Assembly: GCA_021018815.1 (NCBI GenBank) | Contig: JAITYX010000011.1 | Coordinates: forward strand, 9,686,501-9,750,500 | Reading direction: 5' to 3' | DNA length: 64,000 bases | Source of the DNA: Talinum fruticosum | Taxonomy: Eukaryota > Streptophyta > Magnoliopsida > Caryophyllales > Talinaceae | Shown here: piece after piece, positions 51,189 to 62,311 of the stretch | Numbering within the stretch: the first letter of the stretch is position 1 | Layout: each line of letters begins with the position of its first letter | Program-made: the position numbers and the translations under genes | Notes under the pieces: model-generated | Told to the model about the DNA's origin: nothing | The model's database searches: none | What the model saw: the letters and a program-made list of their open reading frames with translations, nothing else

Positions 51189-52610
51189 CCACCGGTGTAA
51201 AATTCATGTAGGTGTAAAATTTTGATTCCAAAGTATATGGAATACGCCTTTTGCTTTTCCCCGCCCGTACTTGTGCAGCTTATTTGATGGTGGGTATGAA
51301 AGAACTTGGGTCACTTTTACGCATTTTTCCAGTGTGCTGAGGATCCTAACATTAATTTTACACCTTCCCCAACGCCCCCCAAAGGAAAAAAAGGGAAAAA
51401 AGACTGGATCATCAGACCAATATGGGTTGCTTTTAAGTTGCGGTTGAAGGAGGTGTGATCAATGGTCGTGTCAGCACAATACCATATTTAACTTAAATTC
51501 CTTGTGAAAGGTTCAGCTATGTGTTAGGAAAACACCACATATTGAACTTCACATGAATGGATATACATAATTCATATCCATCCATTTACTCGCACATTTT
51601 AATTAATATTAACTAGTTTGTATGTAGAACTATAGTCTCTAGTCTGTAAATCGGGGTTGTTATATATGATATTTTGTTTTTAATTTTCTAAGAATATGGG
51701 AAATAATGTAAAATATGATATTTTGTTTTTAATTTTCTAAGAATATGGGAAATAATGTAATTATCGTACTTACCTTTTTGCGTCAATTATTTGGACAAAG
51801 GAACTTCCTCAATATATAATACAAGGGAACTTCCCCAATATATAATACAAGGATAACATCCGGATTGTTATATCTTATATGTGATGATAAATAGGGTGAA
51901 AAATAAGATCTTATGATGAAGAAAAAAATATTACATATGTATAATTGAAATAAACAATGCATAACATAAATACTTGAAACAAACCTAGGTATTTTTAACC
52001 CTTGTATTATTCTTGCTACAAATTTCCACTTTCTCTCTCCAATCCAATGTGCTCTCCCATATATCTTTAGAAGTTTTGATGGAGGGATTATTTGCAATGA
52101 TATCTCTATCCAGTAAATTTACACCAGCAATTCAAATCCAGCAAAATGTATCACCTTTCCACTCCCAATAAAATTGGTAAAAAACCAAACCCAGGTATTT
52201 TTAATCCTTTATCCAGTAAATTTATTCGTTGTTCTCTTGGCTGGCTCTACAACTTCATCTTCATTCATTCTTTCACTACCCATACCATAGATGACATTTC
52301 GATCCAGCAAAATAACTCTGAATTCAATAGATTATTTGAATTTTCTCGCTTGAATTCGGAACCATCCCCCAGTTTCAATGTCTAAACATTTGCAGCTCCA
52401 GCTCCCAACAAAAACATGGCATTTGAGGAAAGCTGAGAGAGAGAAAGAGAGAGAGAGATGCATTGTAAATTCTGTCATAGTTTAACTTTTTTTTTTTTAT
52501 TTTTTTATGGTGGTTGAATTTTTCACCTGCTATGGTTAGAAGTTTTGGGAAGTGGGAAGTGGGAAGTTGGGGAGTGGATGAATGGGTTGTAATGATTGAG
52601 ATCTGCTTAA
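51189..52610. other. Intergenic DNA with two tandem duplications
   Basis: Begins as the continuation of the BRCA2 3' flank interrupted by the hAT. A 49 bp unit is repeated twice at 51664-51761. A unit with gaacttcc-caatatataatacaa is duplicated near 51799-51850. On the minus strand 51990-52400 has short frames that could be a decayed gene, but nothing is recognised. Confidence 0.45.
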
Positions 52611-53856
52611 TTTATAGGATTTTTGGAATATAATAATCCATTTGTAAATCATTAATTTATTTTTAATAAATTGTTAGGAATGAGGCATATTTTTCATATA
52701 ATTAATTTTAATATACTACCACCGAGTTTGACTCGCCGAATAATGACGTGGTGGTGGTGTTTAAAACGTGTAATTAAAATAATTTTTTTAAAAAAAATTT
52801 GGCCAAGTAATGCACTACCTCCCTCCATCATCGTATTTTTTGTCTCCCGCCTCCGTCCCTGTAAGCATGCGCTCTCTCTCTCTCTCTCTCGCCCCTCTCT
52901 CCAGTTCCGGTGAAGGTCTCCTGTCGGGATTTAAGGCACCAGTGCCGGTTTTCCTCGCCGGTAAGTGATCTCTCTCATCTCCGCCGCCGCCTCGACCAAC
53001 ACAAGGTCCACGACCACCGCCATCATCATTGTTCTCTCTCTTCTGCTTTTCTCCCCACCCTCATAAGTCTCTGTAAGCTTCTTCTTCATGCCTCTCTCAT
53101 TTCGATTCTTAGCTTATATTTTTCCCCTTTAATCGGCAGTTCCAGGACTGTATTCTATCTGAAGGTGTATTTCAATGAAGAAACTGCATCTCAGATTCCG
53201 AATTGGGCAATAATTTCTTTGTCATGAGCTATTGAGCCGTTAAATTGTCTTAATTTGGTGAAAATTGTGCCAAGAAATTCATATTAGGAGTAACATTGAA
53301 TTTGTTGTTTGGCTTGATCGCACTTTGGGGCTCACTTTCTTTTCCTCCCCCCCAATTTGCCTTCTTGTGAATGCTGACTTACCCAATTCTTATTATCTTT
53401 GGTAGTTAGAAATAGAGCTTCTTTTGATATTATCGGCATTGTGGGTTTTGCATGTAGCTAACTGGTTGAGACCTTTTGGAGCTTGGATTGGAGGCCAATT
53501 CTGAAAAGCATGGTAATTTTTGAGTCCTTTCCTTTTGGTTTCTGTTTGTGGAATTTGGGGTTTTCCCCGTTATTTTTAGTTGTTACAGACCCTTCAGATC
53601 CTCTATATGTGATAACTATTGCTGAGAGGTTTAAAATTACTAAACACTTGGCCTAATTTTTTTAAAAAAATTCTCTTTTAATTACACGTTTCAAACGCCT
53701 ATCACTACGTGATTTATCCGGCGAGTCAAACTTGATGGTGATATAGTAACATTAATTACATGAGAAGTACGACTCATTCATAACAATTTTTAAGTACAAA
53801 TTAATGATTTTCAAATGTAAGTTCGAATTATTATATTCCAAAAATTCTAATTTATA
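52611..53856. mobile_element. Long-terminal-inverted-repeat element with CT-rich cargo
   Basis: The segment 52611-52813 is, inverted, about three-quarters identical to 53643-53856. Shared landmarks are tttttggaatataataat, gtttgactcgccg, aaacgtgtaattaaaa and ggccaagt. Arms of about 200 bp around roughly 830 bp fit a Mutator-like or fold-back element. The inside (52815-53640) begins with CT-rich gene-leader-like DNA and a possible donor (cgccg then gtaagt at about 52961), followed by T-rich text like an intron. This is the composition of a captured promoter plus first exon. Exact ends and target duplication were not determined. Confidence 0.65.
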
Positions 53857-54333
53857 TCAATGGTCGACATCTACCAATTATATAGTTACAACAACTTTCA
53901 ACTATGATATTGAACAAGCCACAAGTTGGTGAAGGACCAAAATACCCCGAACATCTAACCCCACCAATTGGTCACTCTATGAACCGTGCTTCACCGTAAA
54001 TGGCCGAATCTCACCATGAAGTTGCTGGTAACTTCAACTTTGACACAACACTGCTTATATAAATCTTCATTTATAACAATTTTTAATTCATTTTAACTTA
54101 TTTCAGCTATTATAACTATCACAACTAATATCTAACTACATTCTACTCATGACAGTTATAATATCTTTCATCCCACTCATGACAACTATAATATCTATAA
54201 CAACTAATCATTTCATCACGTTTCAGTTTAAAAGAAAAACCAAAACCGAACTAAAAAATCGGTTAACTAAAGAAATTGATATATCGTAACTAAATTAGGG
54301 TCTTCAGTTTACAACTAATCGTTTGAGCTCGTT
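53857..54333. other. Intergenic, 3' flank of the minus-strand gene
   Basis: AT-rich. A phrase like catgacagttataatatcttt is repeated near 54149 and 54179. It ends at the stop codon of the gene on its right and contains that gene's presumed 3' UTR. Confidence 0.4.
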
Positions 54334-56287
54334 TCAGTTTACAACAGGGTCTTCAAAGTCTCTTGGCCTCAAAGAACCACCTCTAAGGTATGAAATATCA
54401 TCCTGGCTTAAATCCAAACCTTCTCTTTTTGCAAGATCCTCCATTAAATGTCCCATAAGCCAGTATGCATTCAAACTTGCTTGATCACTCAATTCTTGGA
54501 GGGCAACATACCGGTTTCTTCTTTTCTTATGATATTCAAACAATGGATTTCTTTCCAAGGTCAAGGTAGTCGAATGGGAATTGGCAGCAGAATTGACCAA
54601 ATCAACAGACTTATTTCCAGCATCTTGTCTCTTGATATCCTCACAATCTAACATAGGTGTATCACGAGTAGACAAACCTTTTGCACTAATCTCCATGTCC
54701 ATGCATTCATCGTCATCAAAATGTCTCGCAACCCCAGATGATGAGCTGGAAGAATCATCTTCTGACGAATTGTCTGGATTTCCTGTACTTTGTACCTCTT
54801 CATTGAAATCATTTAATCTAATCTGAACTCCATGCACCCTATCTTTAAGCAGCTCATCATCATCACTATCATCATCATAAAAAAATCCCCACCATCACTT
54901 TCTACTAAGTCCTCCATGTATCCATCAGCAAAATCTTCATCAAGCTTATCACCAGGAATGTGATCCAACAGGATCTGTTTTACAGCAGCGCTCAATTTCA
55001 ATATTTCTTCCACTTCTTCAATGGTATCTTTCGACAAAAGTCTATCTGCTGGCTTCTCATTGACAAGAGAAAGGGCATCTAATAATGAACCTGGAATTGT
55101 GTCCATATCACTGCATTCAAAAAGAAACTCTATCAACATATTCTTTATTGCCTGTGCACCAACAGTACCCATTTCAGATTTAGGGTCTAACACCAATAAC
55201 AACTTCTCTATTTTCTTCTTTTTAGTTATTTGACTAAGTGATTGAATGGCCTGGAATATTTCCTTTTGTAGAGCTACTTTCTCAGGAGTTACATGCACAA
55301 ATCTGGTCAACGAGAGATCGTCGTAACTAGAGACCAGCATTGATGACAGACTTGCAACAGCCATTGCTTTGGCCAATGGCTCTGGAAGTTCATCAGAATC
55401 ACCAAGCTGGCCAATCATATTCAAACACATCGTCCTCACCTGATGGATCAGACGATCTCTGTTCCATCCAGATTTAGGAGGGCATAACTGAGGCATGTAC
55501 CCTTGGATGCCTTTCAGTTTCCTGTGCATTGCACCAAGGGTTCGAGCAGGCATGTCTCTTAGTCCATCAAGAACCTTCATAACAGCATCACCATGAGATT
55601 TCAATGTCGCGCTTAAGTGCCTCACATCATGGCGAAAATTCTTCCGGTTTCCCAGAAGCTTAGATACTTGACTTTGAATCTTTGCTTGATTGCCAGGCCA
55701 TTGTCTGCTTTGCAACACTTCCAAGCTCTTTCGGATAACTTTCTCCATCTGAGTCCGAGTTTTTCAAAAGTGATTGTATCTCCCGTAAGTACCTTGGCCA
55801 GAGAGTAGATGCCCATGTTTGTAAAGTCATCCAACAGGCTTAGAATCACGCTTGACATGTGCTGTACATTGCAGAACTCCAAAAACTTATGGTGTGTGTG
55901 TTGCTGTATGTAATCATGATCGATTCCAAAGGCCTTCTCCACAATCTTTTCCACCTCTTCGTAAAAATGTCGTCTTTCCGCAGGAAAGATTCGGGCATGT
56001 AGTCACTGCAAATGAATAAGCTTTGTTAGTGGTAGCCGAGTTTAAAAAGCAGCAAGTTTGAGTCTAATCACTAAACACACAAAGAGCTAACAATCTCCTC
56101 TCCAACAGGCTGAACTACTCACATCAACTGAAACCCCAACAAACATAAAAACTAGACTATTGGCCACTATACGGCATGCTTCAGGAAACTTTGGGAAGTT
56201 GAAATTGAACTCTTGAACCAAAAGAGGCCAAGTCTTTTGCACATAACAGGAAGCTAATTCTTTGTGTTGTGGCTCATTCATAATAAA
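54334..56287 (-). CDS. Conserved plant protein of unrecognised family, acidic C-terminal region
   Basis: Main exon 56005-54334 and a probable upstream exon 56287-56123 (MNEPQHKELASCYVQKTWP). Three one-base losses, at 55963-55967, 55760-55764 and 54879-54885, break the frame. Adding one base to each run gives a continuous 557-codon frame beginning in DYMPESFLRKDDIFYEEVEK. The protein is helical, then has an acidic patch with repeated Asp (about two-thirds along), a Ser-rich acidic segment, and a basic stretch HKKRRNRYVALQELSDQA near the end. There are no membrane segments. I cannot name the family. The phase between the two listed exons does not fit (0 against 2), so the upstream exon boundary or another lost base remains unresolved. 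Confidence 0.7.
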
Positions 56288-56463
56288 CTGACATGACGTG
56301 ACAACAACCACAAGCAAACATTAGAGAGCTTAATGCATCAACAGTATATATTCAGCACATAACCAACAAAACAAACCAGAATCAGAAATTTCAACGATTA
56401 AAGACCAGACCCACAGGGGTTTAGCAACCCTTCAAATAAATATACAAATTCAGAGCATTCGAC

Positions 56464-56706
56464 TTATGGTATGGCTCCAAATAAACCCTCCAAAAGAAAA
56501 GGTAAAGGCACTAACGGCTTTCCAGCAGGCAGGTCTCCTTCTTTCTCAAGAGAGGGGGCATCAGCCAAACCCATCAAGTACAACCTCTTATGCAAAATCT
56601 CTTTCTCCTTGTACGCCATATTCGCCTTTATCATATTTGCGTCTTGGTGTATACCCTTTCTGATGAGCGTTTCCTCCATATCTGTGTCTCTCGAACTCAA
56701 AGCCAT
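56464..56706 (-). CDS. Small hypothetical protein, 80 aa
   Basis: Complete frame from ATG at 56706: starts MALSSRDTDMEETLIRKG, then a charged helix (NMAYKEKEILHKRLYLMG) and a Pro/Leu-rich end. The composition looks like a real soluble protein, not random reading of AT-rich DNA. It lies 177 bp upstream of the minus-strand gene at 54334-56287, so it could be its own gene, or an upstream exon or frame of the same transcript. No homologue is recognised. Confidence 0.45.
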   Translation of the reverse strand: MALSSRDTDMEETLIRKGIHQDANMIKANMAYKEKEILHKRLYLMGLADAPSLEKEGDLPAGKPLVPLPFLLEGLFGAIP

Positions 56707-56888
56707 GGTGGGTGCTGGATCAAAGAAAGTACCCAACGACGACAAAAAATTGCTTTTCAGTCAAAATTGTTGTTGAGAAACATCATATCATACGACAAAT
56801 AAATTCACCAAATACCACCATGAAAAAGCGAGCAAACTACATCATAATCTATTCTTACTCGATTAATCATGAATTGGGGCAACCGGGT

Positions 56889-59300
56889 GTAGCGCCCCCA
56901 ATCATACCCAGATAATTAAATGTTTAATTTCTGTCTAGACAATCTTTGGCAGCGGAAAACTTACATAATTGGGAACCGCTACTGCCGTTTCCAAAAAGAA
57001 ACATGGGGTATTCATTTGAGCAAAATCATTAATCAAACATGTATCAGATTACATGAAAGTTGAAACCATTCACTCAAAACTTTTCTTTCGTTTTTTTTAA
57101 AAGACATTATCAAACTCTTTATAATCATAACAATGGAGCTTCTCAACACCCCAACGTTAACATAGAGAAAATAACCCTTTTTTAAATATCGAGGATCCGT
57201 TGGAGACGAACCATGAGCCAAGTGACCAAGGGATCAAGACAAGACGGACGAACATGCATCACTTCTTCCGACCAGCGTCATCTTTTTCTTCCTTTTTTAC
57301 CTTTAAGTGTGACTCTCAGCTATGAAATTTGCTTCCTAAATTTTTTTAAAAAATAGAAAACACTAGAAGAGTGAGCTAGAAGCTAACGAGCACGTGCACA
57401 TTTTAAATCAATTTTATAGATCTTAATGGAAAATAAATTTGTCAATCAATTGAATCAAATTTTTAATCAGCCAAGCTTAGGACCTATAGAGTGAATCAAT
57501 AAAAAATAACAATTTATAATCGGACTCCCACGTTTCAACGAACAACTCGACAGTCAGCTCATTAAATGATTAACAATTAAGTGCCCTGCTAGCCGGCGAT
57601 ATCGTCCAACCATCAGCAGATCAGCCATTTACAATTATGATTATATTCGATCATTGATCAACATGAGGATTAATGGGTCCTTTTGAGTGGCTCAATCATA
57701 ATAAATCAGTTAAAACATATGTCTAAATGCAATAACCAGTGAATTATAAACCATAAATGTTGTAAAATTTCACTTTTGGTGGTAAGGTACAAGCAATAAC
57801 ATAACTCTAAAAGTCCATACTTCTTATCTAGTCCTCCGTTTACAATTCCTTTCTGTACATAAAATCCGATTGAGTTATGTGATCACGAAGACTTGTGTTA
57901 CAATATTTAAGTAACGACATACTTTTTTTAATAAAAACTTATGAACCATTGGGTTATAATTGTAAGTATCTCGTAAGAGGTTAATCTCAAGAACTCTTTT
58001 TTGCCCCTCTCTTTCGGTTTCATTTGAAGTAGTTTAATATCTATGCTTATGCAACGCTAATGGTTTTTTTTTTTCTTTCCTGCTTACCATTGACCTTATT
58101 TCATTACTTAACCTAATCTTCTACAATACCACTTTTCAATTCTAATTCGCTTTTGTGATTAACAAAGCTAATTGACTTTTCATTACTTCCTTCCGACATC
58201 CCACACTATCCATCTAGGATTCACTTTGATCGAACAAAACACTTTTAATTGTCTTATCTGTACAATCAAATTAGGTGTTTTTCTATCTCATAGTTGACCT
58301 CCTGGTCGTCCTAATTAACTAAAAAATTAAAACACTTTCAGCAATATATAATTTAGACAAATATTAGCACTACTAAAATCAAGGCTTTACCCTTAGTAAA
58401 ATAACCTAAAATATGCCTTTTGTGTCAATTGACAAGCATAGTTCGTGATTCGATATCAAAGACGTCGTATCAAATTTTCATCTCAGCAAAGACATTTCTT
58501 ACCATTTCAATTGCATAATTAGCAGTATTAAAAGGCTTACGACCAATAATCAAATCTCTCTTCCACATTCAATGTGTCCATGGCATTGCCTAATCACAAA
58601 CCTGACTTCTATAACTCGTATCAATCCAACTTTGAATCACAGTAAATCGATAACCAGGCTAATTATCCAACAGGGGTTATTAACTAACTAATTCTTAACC
58701 TATTTCATCCAAATACTCTTCCTCTCAATTTCAAGAGTACTTAACCTCAAAACAATTTCTTCATAGCAATACACAATCAAACTAATCCTTTCGCCAATTA
58801 CTTTATCCACTTTAAATCAATTAAAATGCATAAATTAAACTAACTTTTAATATAATTTGTTCAGTAAATCAACGAAACCACAAAATCATGAAAGTTGGAT
58901 CTAATTGGAAAAAGGATGAAAGGGAGGTTACCTTTAAAGTAGAATTAAGTAAAGGTAGATGAAGGTCGACGGTGGCAACAATGGCGGCGATGGTTGTGGG
59001 TTGGTGGCCGACGGCTGCAGAAGGAGGTCAGCGACAGCAGCTCCAGCGGCGGAGAAGCCGGGCAGCAGCCCGAAACAGGGGTACGTCCCCGGTTTTGCGC
59101 CAGGCAAAGAGAGAGAAAGGAGGGAAAGAGAGAGACAGACAGTGGCGGCGATGGAGGCAGCCGCTAGGGCGGTTTTTAGTGGTTGAGGGCGGCGGTGGAG
59201 GGGTTGCAACACCCTTCCTTATTTCTGTGCCTATGTCGTGAAGAGAGAGAAAAAGGAAGAGGGAGATGGGCTTTGGCCCGATACTAATTTCCCCTAACAT
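56889..59300. repeat. LTR-like sequence (possible solo LTR)
   Basis: Begins tgtagcgcccccaatcatac, the style of start (TGTARCGCCCC) common in plant Ty3-type LTRs, followed by AT-rich DNA with agagtgagctagaagctaacg. It ends with a GC-rich, GA-rich block (58934-59280) and ggcccgatactaatttcccctaaca. I found no matching 5 bp duplication and no internal gag-pol, so both limits and the solo-LTR reading are tentative. Reading frames in 58934-59300 are a by-product of GC richness. Confidence 0.35.
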
Positions 59301-59419
59301 TGTGTTTGGATTCTATGGAGGGGCCGGGTAGTGAGGTTAATTGAGGGGAGGGGAACGGAAAAAAAGGAGGGGGAAGGGGTATAACGAACTATAATTCTGT
59401 TTAAAATTTTTCCCTGCTC

Positions 59420-59675
59420 TCCATTTATTTTTAACTCAGCTAAGACCATGTGCATGCAGTTATATCAATTTTTAAAAATGTATGATAATTTAGAAGTACC
59501 AATAGATAAATTATTCATCTAATCAACACAATTTAAAAGCATGATCAATACGCGAAAATTTAAATTGTGTTGAATATATGAATAATTTATCTATCGATAC
59601 TTCTAAATTACCATACATTTTTAGAAAATTAATATAACAGCAGCGTGAGTGTCTTAGCTAGTTATAAATGATAAA
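59420..59675. repeat. Fold-back MITE
   Basis: Near-perfect inverted arms of about 110 bp, with shared core aaaaatgta-gataatttagaag, atagataaattattcat and caacacaattta, around a loop of about 20 bp (agcatgatcaatacgcgaaa). The arms extend outward to agctaagac. The DNA would form a long hairpin. No coding capacity. Confidence 0.8.
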
Positions 59676-59795
59676 AATGACCTATATTAAGAAGAATGAT
59701 AGGATTATCATCATCAATCAAAATACATCAAAATGATAAAAATGACCTATATTAAGAAGAATGATGGGGTTATCATCATCAATCAAAATACATCA
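59666..59795. repeat. 65 bp tandem duplication
   Basis: Two copies of aaatgataaaaatgacctat through caatcaaaatacatca, period 65, differing at two positions (ataggatt and atggggtt). It starts at the right edge of the fold-back element. Confidence 0.9.
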
Positions 59796-59965
59796 AATCT
59801 AATACAATAAACTAAAAATATGATACATTATTAAGGAGAAAGATAATTATTACAATGAAGTCAATAATACGTAAGTTTGCCAAAAAAAAAAAAAAGGAGA
59901 AAACAACCATTTAGGAGAAAAGAATACTACACTAAACTCAATAACATAATCCCCGATGTTGTGTG

Positions 59966-60055
59966 TTGATCACTTCGAAGGTCAGTATCCTCAATCACCA
60001 CTATTCTCTTTGATCACTTATGACGGTCAAGTATCCTCAATCACCACTATTCTTT
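59966..60055. repeat. Short tandem duplication of about 45 bp
   Basis: ttgatcactt, then ggtca-gtatcctcaatc and accactattct, occurs twice in a row with small differences. Confidence 0.85.
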
Positions 60056-61683
60056 CGAATATCTATTGTCTTTATTCACTATCCTCTTAGCACATGTCCG
60101 AATTCCAATGGATCACCTGCAAATAATATGTTATTGAGCTAGAAGATAAACAATTATCAAAGCATGGCAAGAGAATTTTATAACTACGCCAAATAATGCG
60201 ACAGAAAATAGTTAGCGACCATGGCTTCTACGCCAAATCCCCACTTCACAATCAGCCCATTCACATCCTAAAGTTACGATCGTAGCTTCTAAACCATAGG
60301 CACTCATTATCCCATTTTCAACCTTAACAACCTAAGAAAGAAACCAAAAAGCGCAAGAACCCCGACGTTTGCTCGTCAATAATGCTTTGATTTTCCTCAC
60401 TATTTTACCACTCAATAGTAATCCCAGATTATAATCAACTATTTTTCTTAAGACCCACAAAGTTTTTCTTTTACATTTTAGCTTTATCGGATGCAAACTC
60501 GGGACAATCATTATGCGCTTGGTTATAATGTCAATTTTTTTCTTTCTGCTCCCCTTGAATTTCCCTAAAAGCTTTCATTTTTCTTTGTTAGTTGTTTTCC
60601 ATTACCCGCTTAAGTATCTTAACTAGGTTGATTCTCTAAAGATATTGGTATTCTTATTGTATTGAAGGCGATTCTGTTTCAACTTTTTATTTTGTTATAT
60701 TTTATCTTTTGGGTCTTGGGTCATTGAATTTGTCAATGGTAGCAACCCATGCTTTCTGGTTATCACCTTGTTTCCCCCAAAATTCAAGTCATAGGGTGAG
60801 GTTTGGAGGAAGGATTCTTTGTAATCTAGGTGATGCGACCTCGGTGGTGTGTCTTCAGAGAGGAGTCATGTGAATAGTGCCCCCTTGCTAAGAAAGATGA
60901 GAAAATTGGGTCTTTAATTGGTGGGGGGGAATAGGCATGTAAGCTCTAAAGTTGGGGGATGGAAAAGAGTGTAAAAGTAAGTACTCTACCATTGGAAGTG
61001 CTCTAGGATGATGAGTTTGGGACTCGCAAATATGAGGGATTACCTTGATATTGATAAAGACATGGTGAAGCATGATAATTGACTTCCTAGATGGTTTTTC
61101 CCCTAAATCCGGGCCTCTTTAAGATGGTTCTCCAGCACTCTTATTTTTTATAGGTAATTTACACCTTACCATTTGATGTACCTTCTTCTAGAACCTCTAA
61201 TATTATGATGAAGATTAGATGCTTCATTCCCTGTCCTGTCCGCCTTTCGGGTTACTAAAAAGTCACTATGGGCAATCTTTTTACAGCTTTAGATTACAGG
61301 GATTGAAGCAAAATGGTTCATAAATTGCCATTTATTCTTTTGTACTATAGTAGTAGAAAGTCAAGCCTTTTGAATCCAGGTCCAATCAATGTAGCATATC
61401 TACTACTTACGAGTACAGTTGATCCCCCACCCCCATCATTAGGAGGGATTGTAGGATAAATGCTTCACTTGCAAATAGGACTTAGGGGGTGGGATAGTGG
61501 GTAACGAGAGGGAATGGGTCGAAATTTCGGTGAAGGACTCTTGGTAACAAATTGGCTTCCCTTTGTTCGAGTGATATTGTTGTTTGATATATTATCATTA
61601 TGCATAAACTTTGTTATAAGTCGTTAAATGATAGTGGTCAACTTTCGGTGAGTTTATGCAACTTCATGCATTACGGATATGGA
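60056..61683. other. Intergenic DNA, nothing recognised
   Basis: No frame of convincing composition, no repeat structure and no RNA gene was recognised in this stretch. Confidence 0.4.
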
Positions 61684-62311
61684 TAGGGATGGCAATGGGG
61701 CGGGTACGGGGCGGGTTTCCCTATACCCACACCCATACCCATTTTCAAAATACGTACCCATACCCATACCCATACCCACCGGGTGTTAAAAATCCATACC
61801 CATACCCATACCCACCGGGTTTTACGGGTATGCGGGTTTTATTTGGGTATAAATAGACTAAAAACAATAATAGTCATATTAAACCCATATTTAATAGTTC
61901 TCATAATTCAACCAAAAAAAAATCAACAATTCACAAACTTGCAGGTTGTAGATGTGCAACACCTTGCTAACAAACATTTCACAATCGAAATAATCCAAAA
62001 TTTGGTCCTTATGTCTCTCATAAACCACTTTTCTCAACTTTTTTTAACCATTTAACAAAACGGGTTATGGGTATTTAAGTGGGGCGGGTTTGGGGCGGGT
62101 ACGGGGCGGGTATTGCGGGTACGGGTTATAGGTGTTATATGGGGCGGGTATGGGGCGGGTGAAGCCTAAACCCATACCCATACCCACCCCATACCCATTT
62201 TAACCATACCCGCCCCATACTCATATTTGAAAATTTTTTAACACCCACTCGGGTTTTAAATGGGGCGGGTTTTGCGGGTTTTAAACGGGTTTGGGTTTTT
62301 CGCCATCCCTA
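61684..62311. mobile_element. hAT-type MITE with 8 bp duplication
   Basis: Ends are TAGGGATGGC and its exact inverse GCCATCCCTA. The flanks 61676-61683 and 62312-62319 are both gatatgga. The two thirds nearest the ends are arrays of cccata/cccacc on one strand and tatggg/ggggcggg on the other, so the halves can pair with each other. The centre (about 61850-62060) is AT-rich. No transposase. The motif CCCATA is not the plant telomere repeat. Confidence 0.9.

Noticed and set aside
58934..59300. Overlapping GC-rich frames on both strands
   Set aside because: Frames in all directions reflect high GC and few stops; no family match.
61700..62300. cccatacccatacc arrays as telomere-like repeats
   Set aside because: The plant telomere unit is TTTAGGG; these arrays are internal to a hAT MITE with defined ends.
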